NCBI RefSeq assembly: GCF_004114425.1
Contig: NZ_RDQF01000064.1
Location: forward strand, 1 to 40,628
Source: Bradyrhizobium vignae
Lineage (GTDB): Bacteria > Pseudomonadota > Alphaproteobacteria > Rhizobiales > Xanthobacteraceae
Reading direction: 5' to 3'
Length of the DNA stretch: 40,628 nucleotides
Shown: positions 1 through 7,544 of the stretch, piece by piece
Position numbering within the stretch: position 1 is the first letter of the stretch
How the letters are laid out: the number at the start of each line of letters is the position of its first letter
The notes under the pieces: generated by a model
What the model was told of the DNA's origin: nothing
Databases searched by the model: none
What the model saw: only the letters and a program-made list of their open reading frames with translations
Position numbers and translations under genes: made by a program

Positions 1-45
1 CGTGCGGATAGCGGCCAGTCCGTCGGAAGGATGATCGAGCAACAT
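1..45 (-). CDS. Truncated gene, N-terminal 15 codons only
   Basis: An ATG on the minus strand at 45 opens a reading frame that runs off the left edge (first residues MLLDHPSDGLAAIRT). A GGAG Shine-Dalgarno-like sequence lies about seven bases upstream of the ATG. Only 15 residues are visible, so the product cannot be identified. It follows the 164-718 gene on the same strand after about 120 bases. Confidence 0.4.
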   Translation of the reverse strand, partial: MLLDHPSDGLAAIRT

Positions 46-123
46 CGTCGTCTCCAGGTTGAATGGATTCAGCAACCCTCAGTCTGGCCTCAGACCTGGT
101 CGCTATCCACTCCCCATGGAATC

Positions 124-155
124 TTCGTCGCAAGGGCTCCTCGCAATGACGACGG
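124..155. repeat. Fragment of the CGTCATTGCGAG palindromic repeat
   Basis: The segment ending in TCGCAATGACGACGG matches the right-hand end of the repeat seen intact at 12544-12662 and 34515-34594. The left arm is missing or degenerate, so this is probably a decayed copy. Confidence 0.3.
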
Positions 156-163
156 TGAGCGCC

Positions 164-718
164 TCACCAGTTCCGCAAGACCGCAAGCACGGCGACCCCG
201 AACAAGGCGGCAGCGCCGAGCACGAAGCCGAACACGAAGGGCCAGAAGCGTGAGCGGCGCGGCGGCTCGGCGGCCGCTGCTTGCGGTTCGGGCAGGACCG
301 CCATCGCATGCTCGCGCTCGATCATGCGGCGCGCGACGTAGTCGGTAACGGCATCGACGATCACAGCGGTGTCGTGTGATTCGGCAAGCACGATGCGGCC
401 GAAGCGGGTGTCCTGGACGAAGCGGTACATCCGCTTGTCGCGCCCCATCACGATATGGGCGACGACGTCGATCCATAGTCGCGGCGTATCGCCCTGGCTG
501 ATGCCGCGGTCGAACAGGTCGATCTTGTCCGGCACCTGCGCGAACAAGGGATCGAGCGCATCGTTGAGGATCTCGAGCCGCGCCACCTCGGCGTCCCTGA
601 GATCGACGACGACGCCGGTCCGGTCGGCGGCCTCGATCCGCGCGCGCAGCAGCGCATCGCGCAGCCGCACCGGGCGTGGCTGGCCGGGATGGGTCCCGCT
701 GGTCTCGGGCTCTGACAT
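164..718 (-). CDS. Hypothetical protein with C-terminal membrane anchor
   Basis: I do not recognise this 184-aa protein. Residues 1-140 look like a soluble mixed alpha/beta region. Residues 145-158 are an Ala/Pro-rich, then basic linker (PPRRSR). Residues 159-181 are one hydrophobic helix followed by LRNW, so the protein is probably tail-anchored in the inner membrane with the bulk in the cytoplasm. No enzyme motif is visible. The ATG at 718 has a GAGG element upstream. It stands apart from the aceA operon, separated by a gap that contains that operon's terminator. Orthologues are probably annotated as hypothetical. Confidence 0.75.
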   Translation of the reverse strand: MSEPETSGTHPGQPRPVRLRDALLRARIEAADRTGVVVDLRDAEVARLEILNDALDPLFAQVPDKIDLFDRGISQGDTPRLWIDVVAHIVMGRDKRMYRFVQDTRFGRIVLAESHDTAVIVDAVTDYVARRMIEREHAMAVLPEPQAAAAEPPRRSRFWPFVFGFVLGAAALFGVAVLAVLRNW

Positions 719-825
719 TGTCGGCCTCGTCCTCGACTGTCCGTCATTAACCTATCAGCAACCACACCCTCCGCAAAGGCCCACAATTCCAGATACTTAC
801 GGCGCCCACAACGTTTACCTGTGCC

Positions 826-863
826 AAAAACAGACGATCCCACCCAGGCTAGGCCTGGATGGG
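826..863 (-). terminator. Rho-independent terminator of the aceA operon
   Basis: An 11-bp stem with one mismatch (CCCACCCAGGC at 839-849 paired with GCCTGGATGGG at 853-863) has a three-base loop. On the minus strand it is followed by a short T run (positions 830-826). It lies 50 bp beyond the stop of the DUF4170-type gene. The rest of the 719-912 gap shows nothing else I can name. Confidence 0.65.
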
Positions 864-903
864 ACCATCCGTCCTTGGACGTCTTCTTAAGGTAAGCTCG
901 GCA

Positions 904-921
904 GCCGCCTGATCAGGCGGC
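904..921. other. Perfect 18-bp palindrome over a stop codon
   Basis: GCCGCCTGATCAGGCGGC reads the same on both strands and contains the TGA stop of the 913-1125 gene. It could form a mRNA 3' hairpin or be a binding site. It has no T run of its own. Confidence 0.5.
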
Positions 922-1125
922 CGGGGCGCGCTGCGGCTCTTCCACGATCGAGAAGCGGACGCCGGCCTTGTGGCGGCTCTCTTCCGAGACCTCGCGCCAG
1001 CAGTCCTCGGCTTCCTTGCGGGTCTTGAAGGGACCTTTGACCTGGGCCGAGCCTTCGACGAGCTTGTGGAAGTTCATCGAACCGAACTCGCCGCCGATCA
1101 CCCAGAAATTGCTGCCTTTGGTCAT
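913..1125 (-). CDS. DUF4170-type small protein downstream of aceA
   Basis: A 70-aa protein beginning MTKGSNFWVIGGEFGSMNF and ending in an Ala/Pro tail. It matches my memory of the alphaproteobacterial DUF4170 family: a short soluble fold with an aromatic N-terminal strand and a central basic/acidic helix (FKTRKEAEDCWREVSEES). The ATG at 1125 is supported by a GGAGAC Shine-Dalgarno five bases upstream. It starts 32 bp after the aceA stop on the same strand and precedes a terminator, so it is probably co-transcribed with isocitrate lyase. No catalytic motif is visible and the function is unknown. The family name is from memory. Confidence 0.8.
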   Translation of the reverse strand: MTKGSNFWVIGGEFGSMNFHKLVEGSAQVKGPFKTRKEAEDCWREVSEESRHKAGVRFSIVEEPQRAPAA

Positions 1126-1157
1126 TGTCAGTCTCCTGTCGAGAGTAGCGTGATTCG

Positions 1158-2789
1158 TTAGCCGAACTGGTTCATGGTGTTGTGGACGCCGCCCGCCTTC
1201 AGGGCAGCTTCGCCGGCGAAGTACTCCTTGTGGTCGTCGCCGATATCGGAGCCGGCCATGTTCTGGTGCTTCACGCAGGCGATGCCCTGACGGATCTCGG
1301 CGCGCTGGACGTTCTTGACGTAGCCCAGCATGCCCTGCTCGCCGAAATACTCGCGGGCGAGATTGTCGGTGGACAGCGCCGCCGTGTGATAGGTCGGCAG
1401 CGTGATCAGGTGGTGGAAGATGCCGGCGCGCTTGGCCGAATCCGCCTGGAAGGTGCGGATGCGCTCGTCGGCTTCCTGCGCCAGCGGAGTTTCGTCGTAC
1501 TCCGCCTTCATCAGCTCGGCACGGTTGTACTTGCTGACGTCCTTGCCCGCTTCCTTCCAGGCGTCGTAGACCTGCCAACGGAAGTTGAGGGTCCAGTTGA
1601 ACGACGGCGAGTTGTTGTAGGCGAGCTTGGCGTTCGGCACGACCTTGCGGATGCGATCGACCATGCTGGCGATCTGCTCGATATGCGGCTTCTCGGTCTC
1701 GATCCAGAGCAGGTCGGCGCCGTTCTGGAGCGAGGTGATGCAATCGAGCACGCAGCGGTCCGCACCGGTGCCGGGACGGAACTGGTAGAGGTTGGAGGGC
1801 AGCCGCTTCGGACGCATCATCTTGCCGTTACGGTTGATGATGACGTCGCCATTACGGGCGTTCTCCGGCGTCACCTCCTCGCAATCGAGGAAGCTGTTGT
1901 ACTGGTCGCCGATGTCGCCGGGCTTGTGGCTGACGGCGATCTGCTGCGTCAGGCCGGCGCCGAGCGAGTCGGTGCGGGTCACGACGATGCCGTCTTCGAC
2001 GCCGAGCTCGAGGAAGGCGTGGCGGCAGGCGCGGATCTTCGCCAGGAAGACCTCATGCGGCACGGTGACCTTGCCGTCCTGGTGGCCGCACTGCTTCTCG
2101 TCCGAGACCTGGTTCTCGATCTGCAGCGCGCAGGCGCCCGCCTCGATCATCTTCTTGGCGAGCAGATAGGTCGCCTCGGCGTTGCCGAAGCCGGCATCGA
2201 TGTCGGCGATGACGGGGACGACATGGGTCTGGAAGTTGTCGATCTTCTCGATCAGCTCCTTCTCACGGATCTTGTCGCCTTCCTTGCGCGCCTTGTCGAG
2301 GCTGCGGAAGATGTCGTTGAGCTCGCGCGCATCGGCCTGACGCAGGAAGGTGTAGAGCTCTTCGATCAGGGCCGGCACCGAGGTCTTCTCGTGCATCGAC
2401 TGATCGGGCAGCGGACCGAACTCGGAGCGCAGCGCCGCGATCATCCAGCCCGAGAGATAGAGGTAGGTGCGATCAGTCTTGCCGAAATGCTTCTTGACCG
2501 AGATCAGCTTCTGCTGGGCGATGAAGCCGTGCCAGCACCCCAGCGACTGCGTGTACTTGGCGGGGTCGTTGTCATAGGCGGCCATGTCGGCCCGCATCAG
2601 CGCCGCGGTATAGCGGGCGACGTCGAGGCCGGTCTTGAAGCGGTTCTGCAGGCGCATGCGGGCGACGGCCTCGGCCGTCACGCCGTTCCAGGTCGGCTTG
2701 GTCTCGAGAAGCGCCTGGGCCGCCTCGATCTCGCTCTGATACGAGGCCGGGCGCTGGAGCGCGTTGATGCCGCGGAGCTGGTAGTTCAT
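1158..2789 (-). CDS. aceA: Isocitrate lyase (long form)
   Basis: The 543-aa enzyme splits isocitrate into glyoxylate and succinate, the first step of the glyoxylate shunt, needed for growth on acetate and fatty acids. The signature KQCGH is at residues 232-236 (catalytic Cys234), with the Mg-binding region DIDAGFGN at 196-203. KQCGH rather than KKCGH, and a length about 100 aa above the E. coli enzyme, place it in the long subfamily also found in Pseudomonas. I chose the ATG at 2789, which gives the N-terminus MNYQLRGINALQ and has AAGGA upstream; the frame is open further upstream but lacks family-like sequence. It is divergent from a RamB/ScfR-type regulator, with likely operators between, and fits the beta-oxidation operon at 27484-33565 metabolically. 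Confidence 0.97.
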   Translation of the reverse strand: MNYQLRGINALQRPASYQSEIEAAQALLETKPTWNGVTAEAVARMRLQNRFKTGLDVARYTAALMRADMAAYDNDPAKYTQSLGCWHGFIAQQKLISVKKHFGKTDRTYLYLSGWMIAALRSEFGPLPDQSMHEKTSVPALIEELYTFLRQADARELNDIFRSLDKARKEGDKIREKELIEKIDNFQTHVVPVIADIDAGFGNAEATYLLAKKMIEAGACALQIENQVSDEKQCGHQDGKVTVPHEVFLAKIRACRHAFLELGVEDGIVVTRTDSLGAGLTQQIAVSHKPGDIGDQYNSFLDCEEVTPENARNGDVIINRNGKMMRPKRLPSNLYQFRPGTGADRCVLDCITSLQNGADLLWIETEKPHIEQIASMVDRIRKVVPNAKLAYNNSPSFNWTLNFRWQVYDAWKEAGKDVSKYNRAELMKAEYDETPLAQEADERIRTFQADSAKRAGIFHHLITLPTYHTAALSTDNLAREYFGEQGMLGYVKNVQRAEIRQGIACVKHQNMAGSDIGDDHKEYFAGEAALKAGGVHNTMNQFG

Positions 2790-2917
2790 GTGCCTGATCC
2801 TTTCACTGGCGATGGCTTGCCATCGACATTCTTGACAGTGCATTGCGAAATGCGTGTCAGGAGCTAAACGTGAAAACAGAAACTTCGTATAGAGGCCTTG
2901 TTTTTTATTGGTGATGT

Positions 2918-2948
2918 CATGTAACATAAGAACATGTAACAGATGTTA
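2918..2948. promoter_or_regulatory. CATGTAACA direct repeats and TAACA-N2-TGTTA inverted repeat
   Basis: CATGTAACA occurs at 2918-2926 and again at 2933-2941, a 15-bp period. The second copy overlaps an inverted repeat, TAACA-GA-TGTTA, at 2937-2948. The block is AT-rich within GC-rich DNA and lies in the divergent aceA/regulator gap (2790-3011), so it is a candidate second operator or promoter region. The binding protein is unknown. Confidence 0.45.
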
Positions 2949-2968
2949 TTTTGTAAAGTTTGTAAAAA
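2949..2968. promoter_or_regulatory. RamB-like operator in the aceA control region
   Basis: Two direct TTTGTAAA copies (2950-2957 and 2959-2966) form TTTGTAAAGTTTG. The RamB consensus in Corynebacterium glutamicum, as I recall it, is AA/GAACTTTGCAAA; its reverse complement differs from this site at about two of 13 positions. The adjacent gene encodes a RamB-type protein, which supports the reading. The site is about 45 bp before the regulator start and 160 bp before aceA, so it could serve both genes. Confidence 0.55.
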
Positions 2969-3011
2969 TTGGTCAGCAGGGCTGGCCCTCGAAGCGTCGG
3001 AGATCTGAGAA

Positions 3012-4457
3012 ATGCCCGCCGATTCCGGCAAGAAACTCTTTGTCGGCCCGCGGTTCCGGCGGATCCGGCAGCAATTGGGGCTGTCGCAAACCCAGATTGC
3101 CGAGGGGCTCGGGATATCGCCGAGCTATGTCAACCTGATCGAGCGCAACCAACGCCCGGTTACGGCGCAGATCCTGCTGCGGCTGGCCGAGACCTATGAT
3201 CTCGATTTGCGCGACCTCGCCACCGCGGACGAGGACCGCTTCTTTGCCGAGCTCAACGAGGTCTTCTCCGATCCCTTGTTCCGTCAGATCGACGTGCCCA
3301 AGCAGGAGCTGCGCGACCTCGCCGAGCTCTGCCCCGGCGTCACTCACGCGCTGCAGCGGCTCTACGCCGCCTATACCGAGGCCCGCCAGGGCGAGACGCT
3401 GGCCGCCGCGCAGATGGCCGACCGCGACGTTGGCACGCGCTACGAGGCCAATCCGGTCGAGCGCGTGCGCGAGCTGATCGAAGCCAACCGCAACTATTTT
3501 CCGGAGCTGGAGCAGGCCGCGGAAAATCTGCGCGACGAGCTGAACGTGCCGGCCGAAGGGCTGTACGCGGCGCTGGTCGCGCGCTTGCGCGAAAAGCATT
3601 CGATCCAGACCCGCATCATGCCGGTCGATGTGATGCGCGAGACGCTCCGGCGCTTTGATCGCCATCGCCGCCAGCTCCTGATCTCCGAGCTGGTCGACCC
3701 GCCCGGCCGCGCGTTCCAGCTCGCCTTCCAGCTCGGGCTTGGCGAATGTGCGCAGCATCTGGAGACCATCATCGGCCGCGCCGGACCGCTCGACGACGCG
3801 CCGCGGCGGCTGTTCCGCATCACACTCGGCAACTACTTCGCGGCCGCCGTGATGATGCCCTACCCGGCCTTCCTCGCCGCCGCCGAAGCACTCAACTACG
3901 ACATCCACGTGCTGGCGCAGCGCTTCAATGCCGGCTTCGAGCAGGTCTGCCACCGCCTCACCACCCTGCAGCGGCCGAATGCGCGCGGCATTCCGTTCTT
4001 CCTGCTCCGCGTCGACAATGCCGGCAACGTCTCAAAGCGCTTCTCCTCCGGCACCTTCCCGTTCTCGAAATTCGGCGGCACCTGCCCGCTGTGGAACGTG
4101 CACTCGACCTTCGACACGCCGGACCGCCTGCTCAAGCAGGTGATCGAACTGCCCGACGGTACGCGCTATTTCTCGATCGCGCAGATGGTGCGCCGCCCCG
4201 TCGCGCCGCATCCGCTGCCGCAGCCGCGCTTTGCCATCGGCCTCGGCTGCGAGATCCGCCACGCCGCGCGCCTGACCTACGCCGCCGGCATGGATCTGGA
4301 GAAGACAGAGGGCACACCGATCGGCGTCAACTGCCGCCTCTGCGAGCGCGAAAACTGCGCCCAGCGCGCCGAGCCGCCGATCACGCGCACGCTGATCCTG
4401 GACGAGACGACGCGGCGGGTGTCGAGCTTCGCCTTCTCGAATGCACGGGAGTTGTGA
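3012..4457 (+). CDS. Short-chain acyl-CoA-type regulator (RamB/ScfR family)
   Basis: A 481-aa regulator with an N-terminal XRE helix-turn-helix at about residues 15-65 (LSQTQIAEGLGISPSYVNLIE). A central region resembles the IrrE/ImmA domain but lacks an HExxH zinc motif (the segment reads RAFQLAFQLG). The C-terminal domain contains CPLWNVHSTF and a Cys cluster (CRLCERENC). This matches the short-chain fatty-acyl regulator family that includes RamB, which controls acetate and glyoxylate genes in actinobacteria. The effector is probably an acyl-CoA, by family inference. It is divergent from aceA with a RamB-like site between. The start has GGAG ten bases upstream. It may autoregulate. Confidence 0.9.
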   Translation: MPADSGKKLFVGPRFRRIRQQLGLSQTQIAEGLGISPSYVNLIERNQRPVTAQILLRLAETYDLDLRDLATADEDRFFAELNEVFSDPLFRQIDVPKQELRDLAELCPGVTHALQRLYAAYTEARQGETLAAAQMADRDVGTRYEANPVERVRELIEANRNYFPELEQAAENLRDELNVPAEGLYAALVARLREKHSIQTRIMPVDVMRETLRRFDRHRRQLLISELVDPPGRAFQLAFQLGLGECAQHLETIIGRAGPLDDAPRRLFRITLGNYFAAAVMMPYPAFLAAAEALNYDIHVLAQRFNAGFEQVCHRLTTLQRPNARGIPFFLLRVDNAGNVSKRFSSGTFPFSKFGGTCPLWNVHSTFDTPDRLLKQVIELPDGTRYFSIAQMVRRPVAPHPLPQPRFAIGLGCEIRHAARLTYAAGMDLEKTEGTPIGVNCRLCERENCAQRAEPPITRTLILDETTRRVSSFAFSNAREL

Positions 4458-4469
4458 GGGTATTCAGCT

Positions 4470-4528
4470 CTCGTGCCCCGGACGCGCAGCAGCGCTCTTG
4501 CGCTGCTGCGCTGCGTCCGGGGCACGAG
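4470..4528. terminator. Long hairpin, likely bidirectional terminator and genomic repeat
   Basis: The left arm at 4470-4495 and right arm at 4500-4528 are complementary except for a three-base insertion, with a TCTT loop. The outer arm reads CTCGTGCCCCGGACGC. It separates two convergent genes (stops at 4457 and 4540). No clear T run follows. The outer sequence is typical of intergenic palindromes I recall from Bradyrhizobium and Rhodopseudomonas. Confidence 0.6.
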
Positions 4529-4539
4529 ACTGCCGCACT

Positions 4540-4833
4540 TCACGCCAGCGTATGCACGATCACCGGCCCGGCCGCCGCGCTCGCATGTCCTGCGAGCAGC
4601 GGGCCGAGATCCTTCTCGATCCAGGCGATGGCGCGCCTGTTCGCTTCCTCCGCCTGCTCGAACTTGTCGAAGATCGAGATCGCGGTCACCGTGTCGTCGC
4701 CGGCATAGACGACATAATAGGCGCGGAAGCCGTCGACGTCGCTGATGATTGGAACGGCACCGTCCTTGATGCGGCGCGCCAGCTCTTCCGCGCTCCCGCT
4801 TTTCGCCTTGGCCTGACGGATGGCGGCATACAT
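4540..4833 (-). CDS. Small dimeric alpha-beta barrel-like protein
   Basis: A 97-aa protein starting MYAAIRQAKAKSGSAEELA. Its pattern of beta strand, helix with a basic face, strand around GFRAYYVVYAGDD, TAISIFDKFEQAEEANRRA helix and C-terminal strand resembles dimeric ferredoxin-like (antibiotic biosynthesis monooxygenase-type) barrels. In that superfamily such proteins are often monooxygenases or small-ligand binders, but no specific active site can be read here. The ATG at 4833 has a strong AAGGAGG upstream, whereas 19 extra codons in frame upstream lack support. It converges with the RamB-type gene across a long hairpin. Function is uncertain. Confidence 0.8.
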   Translation of the reverse strand: MYAAIRQAKAKSGSAEELARRIKDGAVPIISDVDGFRAYYVVYAGDDTVTAISIFDKFEQAEEANRRAIAWIEKDLGPLLAGHASAAAGPVIVHTLA

Positions 4834-4884
4834 GGCATCCTCCTTCCGGCTATCTGAAGCTTGGTGCTGTGAGCTTACACCTGA

Positions 4885-5055
4885 CAGCAAACCCCGTCAT
4901 CCTGAGGCGCTCACTATGGCGACGCCGAGCGCCCCCATAGTGAGCCAAGGATGCCCGGATGCAGCATCCCGGCCGTGCATCCTTCGAGGCTCGGCTGACG
5001 ATGCATCCGCATCGCCAGCCTCACACCTCGGGATGACGGGGAAGCAGTTTGCTGG
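4885..5055. repeat. CCCCGTCATCCTGAGG inverted-repeat element
   Basis: CCCCGTCATCCTGAGG at 4892-4907 faces its near-complement CCTCGGGATGACGGGG at 5027-5042. The flanks extend the match (CAGCAAAC left, GTTTGCTG right, with an indel). Shorter dyads lie inside. This is a typical non-coding intergenic palindromic repeat, roughly 150-170 bp. It fills most of the 4834-5234 gap; the remaining AT-richer stretch (about 5092-5234) probably holds the promoter of the next gene. Confidence 0.7.
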
Positions 5056-5234
5056 CCTCGCCAATGGCCACTTCGAGCCGGCTCTCCTTGGTTAACCCGG
5101 CCCTAATCCGCCTTCGCGATCTGCAACCAAGGATTAAGCACGCTTCAACATCGGTGCCTTAGTCTCGCCGCACTCACTTTTCGCAAACAACGGCGGCCTA
5201 TTGTGCCGGGCGAAGTGACATCAGGGGGTTCATC

Positions 5235-6041
5235 ATGCGCATTGCGTTGCTGCTGACCGCAACCATCGTCGGCGCGCTGTTTGCCAATCCATCCAGGGCC
5301 GGGGCGCTCGATGCGACCGCTGAGGCAGCGCAGGCGCTGCCGCCGGGCTTCCAGAGCTACCGCGGCTACATGTTCGACATCTCCGAGAACCGCGACCGCA
5401 AGGATGTCGCCAAGCTCACCGAGAACTTGAAGAGCCAGATCGACGTCGTCGAAGGCGTCGGCCTGTCCCCGCGCGTGCTGCGCTTCTTCCACACCGTTCC
5501 GATCGTCGCGAGCGAGCTCGCCTGCCTCGACGAAGGCGCCGCCACCGCCTGCTACGGCCGGGTCACGCCGGACATCCAACGCACCGCGCCCCGGACCCTT
5601 ACGGTCTGGGACCACGACAAGCAGCGCTGGACCAATCCGAACGCCGTCGATCTCGCGGTCGATTCGGGGCTCGGCGTGATCATGCTGCGGCCGGACATGA
5701 TGCGCTACGAAAAGGAGGCCGTGCTGCTGCACGAGCTCCTGCACGCCTATCACGCGCGGCTGCTGCCGGACGGCTACGCCAACAAGGGCGTGATCGGCTA
5801 CTATGCCCTCGCCAAGTCCAAGGACCAGCTGCCCAAGGAATCCTATGCGATGAAGAACCCCATGGAGTTCTTCGCCGTGACCGCCAGCATCTTTCTCTCC
5901 GGAAAGAGCGAATTCCACGATCCGAAGTCGCGCGAGGCGCTCAAGGAGAAGATGCCGGACTATTACAAATACCTGGTCGGTGTGTTCGGCTTCGATCCCG
6001 AGCCGGCGGCCTCGAACGGCCCGGTCGCCTCGCTGAAGTGA
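5235..6041 (+). CDS. Secreted protein with HELLHAYH zinc-protease-like motif
   Basis: A 268-aa protein with a signal peptide (residues 1-22, hydrophobic LLLTATIVGALF, cleavage near SRAGA). The motif HELLHAYH at residues 166-173 fits the HExxH zinc-metallopeptidase signature (His166, Glu167, His170). NPMEFFAV at 208-215 provides a possible third ligand, Glu211, about 40 residues later as in gluzincin-like enzymes; His173 is an alternative. Two cysteines (about 97 and 106) could form a disulfide in the periplasm. The start has AGGGGG upstream. It is monocistronic, with a strong terminator after it. I cannot assign a named peptidase family or substrate. Confidence 0.8.
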   Translation: MRIALLLTATIVGALFANPSRAGALDATAEAAQALPPGFQSYRGYMFDISENRDRKDVAKLTENLKSQIDVVEGVGLSPRVLRFFHTVPIVASELACLDEGAATACYGRVTPDIQRTAPRTLTVWDHDKQRWTNPNAVDLAVDSGLGVIMLRPDMMRYEKEAVLLHELLHAYHARLLPDGYANKGVIGYYALAKSKDQLPKESYAMKNPMEFFAVTASIFLSGKSEFHDPKSREALKEKMPDYYKYLVGVFGFDPEPAASNGPVASLK

Positions 6042-6073
6042 GGCAGACCTGGCGTTCTCAAGCCAGACCACCC

Positions 6074-6102
6074 AAAAGCCGCGCGGAATGCGCGGCTTTT
6101 TT
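6074..6102 (+). terminator. Rho-independent terminator
   Basis: The 11-bp stem AAAAGCCGCGC (6074-6084) pairs with GCGCGGCTTTT (6090-6100), with a five-base GGAAT loop and a T-rich tail. It lies 33 bp after the stop of the HELLH-motif gene. Confidence 0.9.
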
Positions 6103-6213
6103 GTTTTGTCAGCCGGAAGCTGCGGATGACGCGCCGGCGGGAATTGCCAAGGCGGGGCCCGATCTGCATAGTCCCGCCGCATCGATATCGTTTTTCGAAG
6201 GGGATAAGAGAAC

Positions 6214-6576
6214 ATGGCGGAAGCCGACCTGGATGTCGTGATCCGGCAACTGGCCAGACAGCTGCATACGGGCCTGATGACCCGCGCCAAGGAGCGGCGG
6301 GATCGCTTCAACGGCCTTGCGGCCAAGGCCAAGGGCAAGGAGACCGGCGAGCGCTTCAAGATGCTGGCCAAGGCCACCATGGAGCAGGCCACCGCCGCCG
6401 CCAAGCGCCTGCAGATGTCCGCAGACAACGTCGCCGACAGCTACGCCCGATCGATGCGCCTGGCCGCCAGCACGCCGGTTGCGGTGAAGGAGAAGACGGT
6501 GAAGGAAAAGACGGCGAAGGAGAAGCCGGCAAAGAAGGCAATGGCGAAGAAGGCCAAGGCCAAGAAGGCGAAGTAG
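6214..6576 (+). CDS. Small basic protein with histone-H1-like Lys/Ala tail
   Basis: A 120-aa protein. Residues 1-87 are predicted mostly helical (two or three amphipathic helices). Residues 88-120 are an extremely basic low-complexity tail of KEKT, KEKP and AKKA units, like bacterial histone-H1 or AlgP/HupN-type C-terminal tails. Such tails usually bind DNA or RNA non-specifically, so a nucleoid-associated or RNA-binding role is plausible but inferred. The ATG has AAGGGGAT upstream. The tail is encoded by near-tandem GAAG/AAGG triplet-phase repeats and may vary in length between strains. It sits alone between a terminator and a palindromic repeat. Confidence 0.8.
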   Translation: MAEADLDVVIRQLARQLHTGLMTRAKERRDRFNGLAAKAKGKETGERFKMLAKATMEQATAAAKRLQMSADNVADSYARSMRLAASTPVAVKEKTVKEKTAKEKPAKKAMAKKAKAKKAK

Positions 6577-6592
6577 TGGATGCTTTCTTTCT

Positions 6593-6689
6593 TTCTCCCC
6601 CCTGCGGGAGAAGGTGGCATAGGCGGCCTTCAGCCGCCGTTCTTAGGAACGCCGAAACGAAGCTTCGGCCATGGCGCCGGATGAGGGTT
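6593..6689. repeat. Multi-hairpin intergenic repeat (TTCTCCC ... CCGGATGAGGG)
   Basis: A cluster of small hairpins: TTCTCCC/GGGAGAA, GGCGGC/GCCGCC, GTTCTTAGGAAC and CCGAA/TTCGG, ending CGCCGGATGAGGG. The same terminal motifs occur in the element at 26843-27001, so these are two members of one family. Confidence 0.6.
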
Positions 6690-6773
6690 CTTTCCGCTCG
6701 CCAGACTGTTCGTGAGGATAGAAACCTTTCACCCGGCTTCGCTTGCAGCGGCGAATGCCGCTTTAGGTATCTC

Positions 6774-7409
6774 TCACCGCCTTGGCACGGCGAGCGGCTC
6801 GGCGCTGGCGAGCTCGGCGAGCCTGGCACGTGCGGCCTCGCGGGCGCGGACGTCTTTGCCGGCCGGCAGCGTCAGGGCGGCTTCAAAATCGGCGCGCGCG
6901 TCGTCGATCTGACCTCGGGCGAGGAATGCCAGACCCCGATCAAGGCGGGCTTGTGCGTCCGAGGGATCGAGGCGAACCGCCGTGTTGTAGCTCAGGATGG
7001 CGCGATCGAGATCGCCCGTGGCGGCAAGCGCGAGACCGCGTTGGTGATAGGGTGCGGCGAGCTTGGGATCATGCGCGATCGCCTCGTCGTAATCCGCAAT
7101 GGCAAGCTCGAGATCGCCGTTCTGCCGGCGCGCCAGCGCCCGGTCGCGATAGAGCGAGGCGCGGTTGGGATTGAGATGGATGGCCTCGTCGAAATCGGCG
7201 ATGGCGCGCTTGAAATCGCCGTGGCGCAGCGCGATCCGCCCGCGCCCCTCATAGGCGAAGGCGATCAGCGAGCCCCGCAGCGGCGAGAAGCCGATCACGG
7301 CCGAGCAGATGTCGGGATCGTCTTCGTCGCCGCAATTGACGACCATGTGCGTGGACAGGCCGACGAGCACGCAAAGGACGATCAGCAATGGTACGGCAGC
7401 TCTGGTCAT
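6774..7409 (-). CDS. Membrane-anchored tetratricopeptide repeat protein
   Basis: A 211-aa protein with an N-terminal signal anchor (MTRAAVPLLIVLCVLVGLSTHMVV) and at least three or four TPR units. These are seen as repeated A-x-x-D-Y/F-D-E-A-I-x-x-(D/N)-P patterns (for example AIADFDEAIHLNPN and AIADYDEAIAHDPK), covering about residues 55-190. TPR domains mediate protein-protein contacts; the partner is unknown. A Cys pair near residues 26 and 35 could form a periplasmic disulfide. I chose the ATG at 7409 because the hydrophobic segment follows directly. A GTG at 7466 in the same frame would add 19 residues, and neither start has a strong ribosome site. It follows htpX on the same strand after 135 bp. 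Confidence 0.8.
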   Translation of the reverse strand: MTRAAVPLLIVLCVLVGLSTHMVVNCGDEDDPDICSAVIGFSPLRGSLIAFAYEGRGRIALRHGDFKRAIADFDEAIHLNPNRASLYRDRALARRQNGDLELAIADYDEAIAHDPKLAAPYHQRGLALAATGDLDRAILSYNTAVRLDPSDAQARLDRGLAFLARGQIDDARADFEAALTLPAGKDVRAREAARARLAELASAEPLAVPRR

Positions 7410-7544
7410 CTTCGACGGCGGCCGGCAGAGGGCCGGCCGCGCATCCCCTTTCGAAGGAATGGTCACGCCGAACTGTTAACACCGGCGGGGACGACCCCGT
7501 GTGCGCCAGGTCACAAAGCCGGACGCAAATCCCTACCGGTTCCG

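Noticed and set aside
1182..2867. A 561-codon open frame on the plus strand opposite aceA
   Set aside because: Shadow of isocitrate lyase; biased composition and no recognisable domain.
1158..2927. Isocitrate lyase starting 46 codons upstream of 2789
   Set aside because: The added residues do not resemble the family N-terminus and would cover the AT-rich promoter region. The ATG at 2789 has its own AAGGA site.
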